NCBI GenBank assembly: GCA_030656145.1
Contig: JAUSOF010000061.1
Location: forward strand, 1 to 44,768
Reading direction: 5' to 3'
DNA: 44,768 nucleotides
Origin: Pseudomonas sp.
GTDB lineage: Bacteria; Pseudomonadota; Gammaproteobacteria; Pseudomonadales; Pseudomonadaceae
The translations under genes were made by a program, and so were the position numbers. Positions 1-8,294 of the stretch are shown in pieces. The notes beneath the pieces were generated by a model, which made no database searches, had not been told where the DNA came from, and saw only the letters and a list, made by a program, of their open reading frames with translations. The stretch's first letter is position 1; every line of letters starts with the position of its first letter.

Positions 1-410
1 CGGGGGCATCCCGTAGCCTGGGTTGAGCGCAGCGATACCCAGGGGCTTAGACCGCGACCGGTGCGCTGATAGGCGGGTGCGCCTGGTAACCAAGCGAAAC
101 CGTGGCCTGTCGTTTATTACCCACGCCTGAAGCCCGTTCCCGGGTTACGCCTTCGGCTAACCCAGGCTACCGAAAGGCGTTGCATCCCGGAGCCGGGGGC
201 ATCCCGTAGCCTGGGTTGAGCGCAGCGATACCCAGGGGCTTAGACCGCGACCGGTGCGCTGATAGGCGGGTGCGCCTGGTAACCAAGCGAAACCGTGGCC
301 TGTCGTTTATTGCCCGCGCCTGAAGCCCGTTCCCGGGTTACGGATGGGCGTTGCATCTCGGAGCCGGGGGCATCCCGTAGCCTGGGTTGAGCGCAGCGAT
401 ACCCAGGGGC
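1..410. repeat. Tandem repeat containing copies of the thyA 3' end
   Basis: Unit 1 spans 1-193 and unit 2 spans 194-364; the same sequence starts again at 365 and runs into thyA. Read on the minus strand, each unit carries about 15 codons matching the end of thyA (GYQAHPPISAPVAV then TAA, against [14 protein letters not shown] in the gene), with stop codons at 47-49, 240-242 and the real one at 411-413. The flank holds a palindromic dispersed repeat (about 13-42, 206-235 and 377-406) that reads TGGGTATCGCTGCG...CAACCCA on the minus strand. Unit 1 has an extra arm with TTACGCCTTCGGCTAA that unit 2 lacks. No other gene is visible in this stretch. Confidence 0.85.
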
Positions 411-1205
411 TTAGACCGCGACCGGCGCGCTGATATGCGGGTGCGCCTGGTAGCCGAGCAGCTCGAAATCCTCGAATTTGAAGGCGAAAATATCCTTCAC
501 CTCGGGGTTGAGCTGCATCACCGGCAGTGGCAACGGTTCGCGGCTCAGTTGCAGGTCGGTCTGTTCCAGGTGGTTGGCGTACAGGTGGCAGTCGCCGCCG
601 GTCCAGATGAATTCGCCCGGTTGCAGATCGCAAACCTGGGCGACCATCAGGGTCAGCAGCGCGTAGCTGGCGATGTTGAAGGGCACGCCGAGGAAGATGT
701 CGGCCGAGCGCTGGTACAGCTGGCAACTGAGCTTGCCGTCGGCGACGTAGAACTGGAACAGCGCGTGGCACGGCGGCAAAGCCATCTGCTCGACCAGTGC
801 CGGGTTCCAGGCGGAGACGATCAGCCGGCGCGAGTCCGGGTTCTTCTTGATCGTCTCGATCAGCTGGCTGATCTGGTCGATGGAGCCACCGTTCGGCGCC
901 GGCCAGTTGCGCCACTGGTAGCCGTAGACCGGGCCGAGGTCGCCATTGGCGTCGGCCCACTCGTCCCAGATGCGCACGCCGTTGTCCTTCAGGTACTTGA
1001 TGTTGGTGTCGCCCTGGAGGAACCACAGCAGCTCGTGAATGATCGATTTCAGGTGGCACTTCTTGGTGGTCACCAGGGGAAAGCCATCGGCCAGGTTGAA
1101 GCGCATCTGCTGGGCGAACAGGCTGTAGGTGCCGGTACCGGTGCGGTCGCTCTTGAAGGTGCCGGTCTCGCGCACCAGACGCATCAGGTCGAGGTACTGT
1201 TTCAT
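411..1205 (-). CDS. thyA: Thymidylate synthase
   Basis: ThyA makes dTMP from dUMP using 5,10-methylene-tetrahydrofolate as methyl donor and reductant, in the cytoplasm. The 264-residue product has the same length as E. coli ThyA. The phosphate-binding RTGTGT lies at residues 21-26 and the catalytic cysteine is Cys146 in [10 protein letters not shown]. The C-terminus ends in APVAV, close to the family's usual APVAI, so the protein is complete. Its ATG overlaps the TGA of lgt by 4 bases (1202-1205), which implies translational coupling in an lgt-thyA operon, an arrangement common in gammaproteobacteria. The odd point is that its last 15 or so codons recur twice just downstream. Confidence 0.98.
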   Translation of the reverse strand: MKQYLDLMRLVRETGTFKSDRTGTGTYSLFAQQMRFNLADGFPLVTTKKCHLKSIIHELLWFLQGDTNIKYLKDNGVRIWDEWADANGDLGPVYGYQWRNWPAPNGGSIDQISQLIETIKKNPDSRRLIVSAWNPALVEQMALPPCHALFQFYVADGKLSCQLYQRSADIFLGVPFNIASYALLTLMVAQVCDLQPGEFIWTGGDCHLYANHLEQTDLQLSREPLPLPVMQLNPEVKDIFAFKFEDFELLGYQAHPHISAPVAV

Positions 1206-2005
1206 CGGGCGGCTCCCTGGGCAGCTTGGCGGTGGTAGGCGAACCAGATCAAGCCGACCCCGACCAGAATCATCGGCACGCTAAGCACCTGGCCCATGGT
1301 CAGCCAGCCACCGGCCAGGTAACCGAGCTGGGTGTCGGGCACGCGGACGAACTCGACGATAAAGCGGAAGATCCCGTAGCTCAGGGCGAACATGCCCGAC
1401 ACCGCCATGGTCGGCCGTGGTTTGCGCGAGTAGAACCAGAGGATGGCGAACAGCGCCAGGCCTTCCAGGGCAAATTGGTAGAGCTGCGAGGGATGGCGCG
1501 CCAGTTGCTGGGGATCAGTGGGGAAAACCATGGCCCAGGGCAGGTCGGTGGCCTTGCCCCAGAGTTCGGCGTTGATGAAGTTGCCGATACGTCCGGCACC
1601 CAGGCCAATCGGCACCAGCGGTGCGATGAAATCCATCAGTTCGAAGAAGCTCTTGCCGTTGCGCTTGCCGAACCACCAGCTCGCCAGCATCACGCCGATA
1701 AAGCCGCCGTGGAACGACATGCCGCCCTCCCAGATGCGCAGCATCTTCGCCGGTTCGGCGATATAGGCGGCCAGGTCGTAGAACAGCACATAGCCCAGAC
1801 GGCCGCCTAGGATCACCCCCATGGCCACCCAGAACACCATGTCGGAGAGTTTGTCCTTGCTCCAGCTCGGCGCAAAGGCGTTGACCCGGCGCGAGGCCAG
1901 CCACCAGGCGCCACCGATGCCGATCAGGTACATCAGGCCGTACCAGTGAATTTTCAGCGGGCCCAGGGCGATCGCCACCGGGTCAATCTGCGGGTAAGGC
2001 AGCAT
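1202..2005 (-). CDS. lgt: Prolipoprotein diacylglyceryl transferase
   Basis: Lgt transfers a diacylglyceryl group from phosphatidylglycerol to the lipobox cysteine of prolipoproteins in the inner membrane, the first step of lipoprotein maturation. The 267-residue protein has about seven hydrophobic segments. It shows HGGFIG (His99) and the Lgt signature [12 protein letters not shown] with the essential Arg139. Length and motifs are normal. The gene precedes thyA with a 4-base overlap and follows the TSUP permease gene by 10 bases, so the three leftward genes are probably co-transcribed. Confidence 0.98.
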   Translation of the reverse strand: MLPYPQIDPVAIALGPLKIHWYGLMYLIGIGGAWWLASRRVNAFAPSWSKDKLSDMVFWVAMGVILGGRLGYVLFYDLAAYIAEPAKMLRIWEGGMSFHGGFIGVMLASWWFGKRNGKSFFELMDFIAPLVPIGLGAGRIGNFINAELWGKATDLPWAMVFPTDPQQLARHPSQLYQFALEGLALFAILWFYSRKPRPTMAVSGMFALSYGIFRFIVEFVRVPDTQLGYLAGGWLTMGQVLSVPMILVGVGLIWFAYHRQAAQGAAR

Positions 2006-2015
2006 CAGTAACTCC

Positions 2016-2798
2016 TCAAATCAAAAAACTCAGGCCAACACTAAATAGCAGCAAGGCGAACAGACGCTTGAGCAGGCGTGGCGACAGACGATGCGCCAGG
2101 CGTGCGCCGAAACGGGCAAAGAACATGCTGGTAAAGGCAATCCCGGCCATCGCCGGCAGGTAGACGAAGCCCAGGCTCCAGTCCGGCAGTTGCGGATTAT
2201 CCCGGCCCAGCCACATGAAGGTCAGCGCGCCGGCCACGGCAATCGGCAGCCCGCAGGCTGAAGAAGTGGCCACCGCCTGCTGCATGGGCACGCCGCGCCA
2301 GGTCAGGAAGGGCACGCTGAGCGAACCGCCGCCAATCCCGAAAATCGCCGAGGCCCAGCCAATTACACCACCGGCCACGCTCAAGCCCAGCTTGCCTGGG
2401 ACAACGCGAGTGGCCTTGGGTTTCAATTCCAGAGCCATCTGCAGGGCGATGAAGATGGCGAATACGCCGATGATCTTCTGCAGCAGCGGCCCCTGGATCG
2501 CGGCGGCGGTCACGGCCCCAAGGGCCGCGCCCAGCAGGATACCCAGGGTCATCCAGACGAAGATCGGCCAGCGCACCGCGCCCTTACGCTGATGCTCCAA
2601 CACTGAATTGATCGAGGTGAAGATGATGGTCGCCAGCGAGGTGCCCACCGCCAGGTGGGTCAGCACGTCCGGCGCAAAGCCCTGGGCGGCGAAACTGAAT
2701 ACCAGCACCGGCACGATGATGATTCCGCCGCCGACGCCAAACAGCCCGGCCAGCACGCCAGCGGCAGCGCCAAGCAGCAAATAGAGCAGCAGTTCCAT
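2016..2798 (-). CDS. TSUP family (TauE/SafE) membrane permease
   Basis: This is a sulfite exporter TauE/SafE family (DUF81) transporter; such proteins move sulfur anions or other organic anions across the inner membrane. Two glycine-rich hydrophobic halves are visible: [15 protein letters not shown] near residue 20 and [13 protein letters not shown] near residue 160, the usual pseudo-repeat. Starting at the ATG at 2798 gives 260 residues, a membrane-inserted N-terminus ([10 protein letters not shown]) and a GGGGG ribosome site. An in-frame upstream ATG at 2885 would add 29 polar residues and is less likely. The substrate cannot be told from sequence. Confidence 0.9.
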   Translation of the reverse strand: MELLLYLLLGAAAGVLAGLFGVGGGIIIVPVLVFSFAAQGFAPDVLTHLAVGTSLATIIFTSINSVLEHQRKGAVRWPIFVWMTLGILLGAALGAVTAAAIQGPLLQKIIGVFAIFIALQMALELKPKATRVVPGKLGLSVAGGVIGWASAIFGIGGGSLSVPFLTWRGVPMQQAVATSSACGLPIAVAGALTFMWLGRDNPQLPDWSLGFVYLPAMAGIAFTSMFFARFGARLAHRLSPRLLKRLFALLLFSVGLSFLI

Positions 2799-2942
2799 CG
2801 AAACCCCCGAAAACAAAGCGGCATGGTAATCGCCGCAGCCGGATGCGGGAAGCTGGACGTGACACTTGCGCAAGCCCATGTTCACGCTTCAAGCTTGAGT
2901 CATTGCGCTCAGCGGCTGAGAAAATATCCAGCGCCGTCGCCA

Positions 2943-3021
2943 GACCGTCTCCAGACGTTCACGCAGCGCAGCGCCAGCAGCGGCGTTTGGAGGCGGTCGC
3001 AGTAGGCGGGCGTTTTTCCAC
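2943..3021 (+). repeat. Hairpin element with GCAGTAG...GCGTTTTT tail (family C, copy 1)
   Basis: An imperfect inverted repeat (2943-2957 with 2984-2998, 13 of 15 bases paired) is followed by CGCAGTAGGCGGGCGTTTTT and CCAC up to 3021. The same tail follows a hairpin after modC (22402-22423) and occurs again at 33277-33300. It lies in the divergent TSUP/NRDE intergenic region, just before the NRDE ribosome site, so it may be in that gene's 5' leader. Function unknown. Confidence 0.55.
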
Positions 3022-3051
3022 AAGCGCTTATAACCCCCCGGAGGGCGTTCC

Positions 3052-3798
3052 ATGTGTCTGATCGTGTTTGCCTGGCGCCCCGGCCACTCGCACCCCTTGC
3101 TGCTGGCGGCCAATCGCGACGAGTTCTATGCCCGCCCCAGCTTGCCGCTGGCTGAGTGGACGGATGCGCCGGGAGTGTTCGCCGGACGTGATCTGGAAGC
3201 CGGCGGCACCTGGCTGGGCATTGGCCCGCAGCGCCGCTTCGCCGCTCTGACTAATATCCGCGCGCCCGGCCAGCCTGCCGGGCTGCGCTCCCGCGGTGAG
3301 CTGCCCGCGGCTTTCCTGCGTGGCGAACTGACGCCGCAGGCTTATCTGCAAGACCTCGGCGAACGGCTAGAGGCCTACGCCGGCTTCAACCTGCTGGTCG
3401 GCGATGACCGGCAGCTGTGGCACCTCAACTCCCGTAGCGGCCAGGCCACTGCCCTGAGCAGCGGGGTTTACGGCCTGTCGAATGCCGGCCTGGATACGCC
3501 CTGGCCCAAGGTGCAGCGCGCCAAGTCTGCGCTGCAGCAATGCCTGGACGACCCACAGCCAGGCCGGCTGATCGAGTTGCTGGCTGATAACAGCCTGCCC
3601 ATGGACAGCGCGCTCCCCGATACCGGCGTCGGCCTGGCCACCGAGCGCCTGCTGGCGAGCGTGTTCATCAACAGCCAGAGCTATGGCACCCGCGCCAGCA
3701 GCGCATTGACCGTCAACGCCGACGGCTCATGGCAACTGATCGAGCGCAGTTACGGCCCGTATGGCGCACATCTGGGCGAGGTCAGCATCGAGCGTTAG
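3052..3798 (+). CDS. NRDE family (TANGO2-like) protein
   Basis: The product belongs to the NRDE/DUF833 (TANGO2) family, whose eukaryotic members have been linked to heme or lipid handling; the bacterial role is not established. The 248-residue protein begins MCLIVFAW and carries the family motif AANRDEFYARP with NRDE at residues 21-24. The cysteine at position 2 is typical and could be an N-terminal nucleophile, though that is inference. A strong GGAGGG ribosome site at about 3040-3045 fixes the start. It stands alone, divergent from the TSUP gene and convergent with ptsP across a tandem repeat. Confidence 0.92.
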   Translation: MCLIVFAWRPGHSHPLLLAANRDEFYARPSLPLAEWTDAPGVFAGRDLEAGGTWLGIGPQRRFAALTNIRAPGQPAGLRSRGELPAAFLRGELTPQAYLQDLGERLEAYAGFNLLVGDDRQLWHLNSRSGQATALSSGVYGLSNAGLDTPWPKVQRAKSALQQCLDDPQPGRLIELLADNSLPMDSALPDTGVGLATERLLASVFINSQSYGTRASSALTVNADGSWQLIERSYGPYGAHLGEVSIER

Positions 3799-3823
3799 CG
3801 TGGGCCTGGGCCGGGCGCACGCG

Positions 3824-4198
3824 GGCTGGCCATGCGGGAGCGGCTACCCACCGTAGGGTGCGCCGCGCGCACCGAAGATATGGATCATCCAGAGCCCGAT
3901 CATGTACCCCGCCACCCTGGTGAGCACGGCGCACCCTACAACAGCTGAGCGCGGCGACATCCATGACGCCTGGCCCAACCTACTAGGTTTTGCGCCCGCC
4001 CTTGGCCGAACGGCCAGGCTGGCCATGCGGGAGCGGCTACCCACCGTAGGGTGCGCCGCGCGCACCGAAGATATGGATCATGCAGAGCCCGATCATGTAC
4101 CCCGCCACTCTGGTGCGCACGGCGCACCCTACGACAGCTGAGCGCGGCGACACCCGTGACGCCTGGCCCAACCTAGGTTTTGCGCCCGCCCTTGGCCG
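3824..4198. repeat. Two tandem ~185-bp repeats, each with a GTAGGGTGCGC palindrome
   Basis: Copies at 3824-4008 and 4017-4198 are nearly identical; one small indel turns CCTACTAGG into CCTAGG. Each contains an 87-bp element (3853-3939 and 4046-4132) whose ends are inverted: it opens GTAGGGTGCGC and closes GCGCACCCTAC. These are the first two of eight copies of dispersed family A in the window. The repeats fill the whole 400-bp gap between the convergent NRDE and ptsP genes; no gene is visible there. Confidence 0.85.
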
Positions 4199-4199
4199 T

Positions 4200-6479
4200 T
4201 CAGGCCTGGATGTTCGACGCCGGATTGATCATGCGGCCAAGGCCGAGGTTGCGCAGGGCCAGTTGCAGGGTGCTGTGAACCATATGCGGGTTGTCGATGG
4301 TCATCACCTGGCCCAGCAGCTCCTTGGCCTTGCCCAGACTGATCTGACGCAGCAGCCACTTGACCTTGGGCAGGTTGGTGGCGTTCATCGACAGGCTGTC
4401 GAAGCCCATCGCCATCAGCAATACCGCAGCGGCGGGATCGCCGGCCATTTCGCCACAGATGCTCACTGGCTTGCCTTCGGCATGGGCACCTTCGACCACC
4501 TTGCACAGCGCTTGCAGCACGGCTGGATGGAGGAAGTCGTAGAGATCGGCAACCCGCGGATTGTTGCGGTCCACCGCCAGCAGGTACTGGGTCAGGTCGT
4601 TGGAGCCGACCGAGAGGAAGTCGACCTGGCGCGCCAACTCGCGCACCTGATAGACCGCCGCAGGAATTTCGATCATCACCCCCACTGGCGGCATCGGAAT
4701 ATCCACGCCTTCGTCGCGCACTTCGCCCCAGGCACGGTGAATCAGGTGCAGCGCTTCTTCCAACTCCTGAATCCCGGAAATCATCGGCAGCAGGATGCGC
4801 AGGTTATCCAGGCCTTCGCTGGCCTTGAGCATGGCACGGGTCTGCACCAGGAAGATTTCCGGGTGGTCGAGGGTGACGCGGATCCCACGCCAACCGAGGA
4901 AGGGGTTTTCTTCCTTGATCGGGAAATAGCTCAAGGCTTTGTCGCCGCCGACATCCAGGCTGCGCATGGTCACCGGCAGCGGGTGGAAGGCCTGCAACTG
5001 CTCGCGATAAATCGCCAGTTGCTCCTTCTCGCTGGGGAAGCGCTCCCTGATCATAAACGGCACTTCGGTGCGGTAAAGGCCGACGCCCTCGGCCCCGCGC
5101 TCCTGAGCGCGCTTAACATCGGCCAGCAGCCCGGTGTTGACCCACAGCGGCATGCGGTAGCCGTCCAGGGTCTCGCACGGCAAGCCACGCAAGGCATCCA
5201 GGCCCTGAGTCAGCTGGCGTTCTTCCTCGACCACTTCGGCATACTGCTTGCGCAGGAGCTCGCTGGGGTTGGTGAATACCTCGCCGTGGTAACCGTCGAC
5301 AATCAGCTGAATGCCATCGATCTTCGAATACGGCAGGTCGACCACGCCCATCACCGTGGGGATGCCCATGGCGCGGGCGAAGATCGCCACATGCGAGTTG
5401 CCCGAACCCTGCACCGAGACCAGGCCGACCAGCTTGCCTTCGGGCACTTCGCCAAGCATGGCCGGCGACAGCTCTTCGCTGACCAGGATGCAGTTATCGG
5501 GGTACACCAGGGTCTGCTGGCGGGCCTGCTGCAGGTAGGCAAGCAGGCGCCGGCCGAGGTCCTTGACGTCGGAGGCGCGCTCGCGCAGGTAGGCATCGTC
5601 CATCAGCTCGAAGCGATTGACATGCGCGCTGACCACTTGGCGCAAAGCACCCTGAGCCCACTGCCCGGTCTTGATGAGCTTGACCACCTCGTTACCCAGG
5701 GCGGCATCTTCCAGCATCATCAGGTAGACATCGAACAGCGCGCGCTCTTCCGGGCGCAACTGGCTGGCCATTTTCGCCGACAAGGCGCGCATGTCGGCGC
5801 GCACCCCCTCAAGAGCGGTTTTGAACAACAACAGCTCGGCGGCGATGTCATCGACGTTCTTATCGGGCACCACCTCCAGGTCGGCCGGCGGCAGCACCAC
5901 CACCGCCGTGCCCACCGCCGCACCCGGCGAACCCGGCACGCCAACGAACTTGGCTTCCTGAATACCCTTGCCCTGCCTGCCCAGGCCGCGGATCGAGCCG
6001 GTCGCCTCGGCATGCGCAATAACCCCGGCGAGCTGCGCACTCATGGTCACCAAGAAGGCTTCTTCGCCCTCGTCGAACTGACGGCGCTCCTTTTGCTGGA
6101 TCACCAACACGCCCATCACCTTGCGGTGGTGAATGATCGGCGAGCCGAGGAAGGAGGCATACCGCTCCTCGCCGGTTTCAGCGAAGTAGCGATAGCGCGG
6201 GTGTTCGGAGGCGTTCTCCAGATTGAGCGGCTCCTCTCGGGTGCCCACCAGGCCCACCAGGCCCTCATTGAGCGCCATGCTGACCTTGCCGATGGAGCGC
6301 TTGTTCAGGCCGTCGGTGGCCATCAGCACAAAGCGATTGCTCTCCGGGTCGAGCAGGTAGACCGAGCAGACCTGGCTGCCCATGGCCTCCTTGACCCGTT
6401 GCACAATGATGCCCAACGCCGCCTTGAGATCCTTGGCGGCATTAACTTCCTGGACGATCTTGCGCAGCGTATTGAGCAT
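4200..6479 (-). CDS. ptsP: Phosphoenolpyruvate-protein phosphotransferase PtsP (EI-Ntr)
   Basis: PtsP is enzyme I of the nitrogen phosphotransfer chain (PtsP-NPr-EIIANtr), which passes phosphate from PEP and adjusts nitrogen, potassium and virulence-related regulation. The 759 residues hold an N-terminal GAF domain (about 17-160), the phosphohistidine domain with active His363 in GNSHVAIFARAMGIP, and a C-terminal PEP-binding TIM barrel with catalytic Cys675 in SICGEMAGD. All key residues are intact and the length is normal. It follows rppH by 20 bases, the conserved rppH-ptsP operon. The GAF domain is thought to sense glutamine or 2-oxoglutarate. Confidence 0.97.
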   Translation of the reverse strand: MLNTLRKIVQEVNAAKDLKAALGIIVQRVKEAMGSQVCSVYLLDPESNRFVLMATDGLNKRSIGKVSMALNEGLVGLVGTREEPLNLENASEHPRYRYFAETGEERYASFLGSPIIHHRKVMGVLVIQQKERRQFDEGEEAFLVTMSAQLAGVIAHAEATGSIRGLGRQGKGIQEAKFVGVPGSPGAAVGTAVVVLPPADLEVVPDKNVDDIAAELLLFKTALEGVRADMRALSAKMASQLRPEERALFDVYLMMLEDAALGNEVVKLIKTGQWAQGALRQVVSAHVNRFELMDDAYLRERASDVKDLGRRLLAYLQQARQQTLVYPDNCILVSEELSPAMLGEVPEGKLVGLVSVQGSGNSHVAIFARAMGIPTVMGVVDLPYSKIDGIQLIVDGYHGEVFTNPSELLRKQYAEVVEEERQLTQGLDALRGLPCETLDGYRMPLWVNTGLLADVKRAQERGAEGVGLYRTEVPFMIRERFPSEKEQLAIYREQLQAFHPLPVTMRSLDVGGDKALSYFPIKEENPFLGWRGIRVTLDHPEIFLVQTRAMLKASEGLDNLRILLPMISGIQELEEALHLIHRAWGEVRDEGVDIPMPPVGVMIEIPAAVYQVRELARQVDFLSVGSNDLTQYLLAVDRNNPRVADLYDFLHPAVLQALCKVVEGAHAEGKPVSICGEMAGDPAAAVLLMAMGFDSLSMNATNLPKVKWLLRQISLGKAKELLGQVMTIDNPHMVHSTLQLALRNLGLGRMINPASNIQA

Positions 6480-6498
6480 GGCTCGGCTCTAGTCCGTA

Positions 6499-6978
6499 TT
6501 AGTCCCGCACCAGCAGGCGCGGAGCGAGTTCCTTGAGGGCGCGGCGATAGACCTCGCGCTTGAATGTGACCACCTGGCCCAGCGGATACCAGTAACTGAC
6601 CCAACGCCAGCCGTCGAACTCGGGCTTGCCGGTCAGGTCCATGCGTACCCGCTGCTCGTCCGACGTCAGACGTAGCAGGAACCACTTTTGTTTCTGGCCG
6701 ATACACAGCGGTTGACTGTGGGTGCGTACCAGACGCTGGGGCAGACGATAACGCAACCAGCCCCGGGTGCAGGCGAGAATTTTCACATCCTGGTGTTCAA
6801 GACCCACTTCTTCGTTCAATTCGCGATAAAGCGCTTCTTCCGGCGACTCATGGTCGTTGATCCCGCCTTGCGGAAACTGCCAGGCGTCCTGGTTTATCCG
6901 ACGCGCCCACAGCACCTGGCCGACATCATTGGTCAGAATGATGCCGACATTGGGGCGAAAACCATCAAGATCGATCAC
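6499..6978 (-). CDS. rppH: RNA pyrophosphohydrolase RppH (Nudix)
   Basis: RppH removes pyrophosphate from 5' triphosphate ends of mRNA and so triggers RNase E-dependent decay. The Nudix box begins [12 protein letters not shown] and continues with the RELNEEVGL portion, with the metal-binding glutamates present. I place the start at the GTG at 6978, giving 159 residues that begin [12 protein letters not shown], the form I recall from other pseudomonads. An ATG at 7011 or the longer frame from 7107 would add a cysteine-rich, non-conserved extension. It leads the rppH-ptsP operon and is divergent from the HAD gene. Confidence 0.95.
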   Translation of the reverse strand: MIDLDGFRPNVGIILTNDVGQVLWARRINQDAWQFPQGGINDHESPEEALYRELNEEVGLEHQDVKILACTRGWLRYRLPQRLVRTHSQPLCIGQKQKWFLLRLTSDEQRVRMDLTGKPEFDGWRWVSYWYPLGQVVTFKREVYRRALKELAPRLLVRD

Positions 6979-7116
6979 GGCGCACAACCTCGTAAACGCA
7001 TGTTTCGGCATTGTTCCACAAAGGTCGCAACAGCAGCAACGCGAGCACCGGATTGGGCAGGCCTGGGAAAAGCCGTTATTCTGCTCACCCTTCTTGGTTT
7101 TGCTCAAAGGTGCCCT

Positions 7117-7770
7117 GTGCGTCTGGCTTTATTCGATCTCGACAACACCCTGCTCGGCGGCGACAGCGATCACGCCTGGGGCGACTACCTGTGTGAGCGC
7201 GGCATCCTCGACGGGGTTGCCTACAAGGCGCGCAACGATGAGTTCTATCAGGACTACCTGAGCGGCCGCCTGAACATCACCGATTACCTGAATTTCAGCC
7301 TGGAAATCCTCGGCCGCACCGAAATGGCCCAGCTCGCGCAGTGGCACCGCGAATTTATGCGCGACTGCGTCGAACCGATCATTCTGGCCAAGGGTGAAGC
7401 CCTGCTCGAAGAGCACCGCACAGCCGGCGACAAGCTGCTGATCATCACCGCCACCAATCGCTTCGTCACCGCGCCGATTGCCGCGCGCCTGGGCGTCGAA
7501 ACCCTGCTGGCCACCGAATGCGAAATGCACGACGGCCGCTACACCGGGCGCACCACCGATGTGCCGTGCTTCAAGGAAGGCAAGGTCACCCGCCTCAACC
7601 GCTGGCTCGCGGAAACCGGCCACAGCCTGGAAGACAGCTGTTTCTATAGCGATTCGATGAACGACCTGGCGCTGCTGGAACAAGTCGCCCGCCCATTCGC
7701 CGTCGATCCCGACCCGAAGCTGCGCGCCGAAGCCGAACAGCGCGGCTGGCCGGTGATCTCGCTGCGCTAA
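7117..7770 (+). CDS. HAD-superfamily phosphatase, SerB-like class IB
   Basis: This is a haloacid dehalogenase superfamily hydrolase of the SerB/PSPase-like subclass, acting on an unidentified phosphorylated metabolite. Motif I is FDLDNTLL with nucleophile Asp7 and acid Asp9, motif II is the IITATN segment, the motif III lysine is in FKEGK, and motif IV is [15 protein letters not shown] start at 7117, 6 bases after an AAAGG ribosome site, gives 217 residues beginning directly with the conserved strand; the open frame runs further upstream without similarity to the family. It is divergent from rppH and ends at a strong bidirectional terminator. Confidence 0.92.
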   Translation: MRLALFDLDNTLLGGDSDHAWGDYLCERGILDGVAYKARNDEFYQDYLSGRLNITDYLNFSLEILGRTEMAQLAQWHREFMRDCVEPIILAKGEALLEEHRTAGDKLLIITATNRFVTAPIAARLGVETLLATECEMHDGRYTGRTTDVPCFKEGKVTRLNRWLAETGHSLEDSCFYSDSMNDLALLEQVARPFAVDPDPKLRAEAEQRGWPVISLR

Positions 7771-7783
7771 ATCCGCCGCACAT

Positions 7784-7813
7784 AAAAACGCCGCCTGATC
7801 AGGCGGCGTTTTT
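7784..7813. terminator. Bidirectional Rho-independent terminator
   Basis: A perfect 30-base palindrome: AAAAACGCCGCCT, then GATC, then AGGCGGCGTTTTT. It has an A-run on one side and a T-run on the other and sits between the convergent HAD gene and the DUF2269-like gene, so it can end transcripts from both sides. Confidence 0.92.
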
Positions 7814-7827
7814 GTTTGAGGGACAGA

Positions 7828-8268
7828 TCAGGCCGGTTTGGCGCCCATCAGGCCCATGATCACCAGCAGCAGCAATATGATCAGCCCGGCATAAGCCGCG
7901 CAGAAGCCCAGCAGACGCTTGGGTGCCGGTGCGCCGTTGAGGGCTTGCCAAGCACCCAAACGGCCTGCCAGCAACAGCCCTGCCACCACCAGCACCACAA
8001 ACAGCACATTGCTGAGTAGCAACCAGGTTTGGCTCAGCGGCCAGCCGACTATGCCAACCAGCGCCATCCCGGTTACCGGCAGGCTCAGGGCCAGCAGGCC
8101 GAGCACGGGCAGGCTGATCAGGCGGGTGCGTTTGAGCTTGCGCTGCAAGACAGCGGCGTCGCCACTGCGCGAGGCTTTCCACAACATAAACAGGTGCACG
8201 AGCACGCCAATCAACAAGAGGATGCCAGGCAACATGTGCAGCATTTTCAGCAACGGGTAGTGTTCCAT
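7828..8268 (-). CDS. Four-helix inner membrane protein, DUF2269-like
   Basis: A 146-residue integral membrane protein of unknown function. Four hydrophobic segments are visible, at about 10-30, 49-72, 79-102 and 122-142, separated by short basic loops such as RKLKRTR. The pattern (N-terminal LKMLHMLPGILLL, a later LPVTGMAL) resembles the DUF2269 family. It starts 26 bases after the ilvA stop in the same direction and so is probably co-transcribed with ilvA, but nothing in it suggests a role in isoleucine synthesis. Confidence 0.75.
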   Translation of the reverse strand: MEHYPLLKMLHMLPGILLLIGVLVHLFMLWKASRSGDAAVLQRKLKRTRLISLPVLGLLALSLPVTGMALVGIVGWPLSQTWLLLSNVLFVVLVVAGLLLAGRLGAWQALNGAPAPKRLLGFCAAYAGLIILLLLVIMGLMGAKPA

Positions 8269-8294
8269 TAATTCAGTCCTACCGGGTTTCCGGC

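Noticed and set aside
1..364. CRISPR-like array from the regular repeats at the left edge
   Set aside because: Units are 171-193 bp and differ by indels, with no short repeat/spacer pattern and no cas genes.
387..1238. A 283-codon frame opposite thyA, and similar long frames opposite ilvA (8562-9782), D2HGDH (14469-15557), serA (15845-17146), the mod genes (20138-21541), the ligase-like gene (31606-32856), the chemoreceptor (33339-34748) and the VTT-flavoprotein fusion (36997-38235)
   Set aside because: All are shadows of genes with complete catalytic motifs on the other strand.
3853..4132. Insertion sequence ends
   Set aside because: The inverted ends are only about 87 bp apart and enclose no transposase; they fit a small non-autonomous repeat.
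4080..6536. An 818-codon open frame on the plus strand opposite ptsP
   Set aside because: It is the antisense of the intact ptsP gene in high-GC codon bias; it is His/Gln-rich and low in complexity, with no ribosome site or family motif.
6979..7107. N-terminal extension of RppH with a CCCCDLC cysteine cluster
   Set aside because: The conserved protein begins at [10 protein letters not shown]; the extension lies in the divergent promoter region and is not part of the family.
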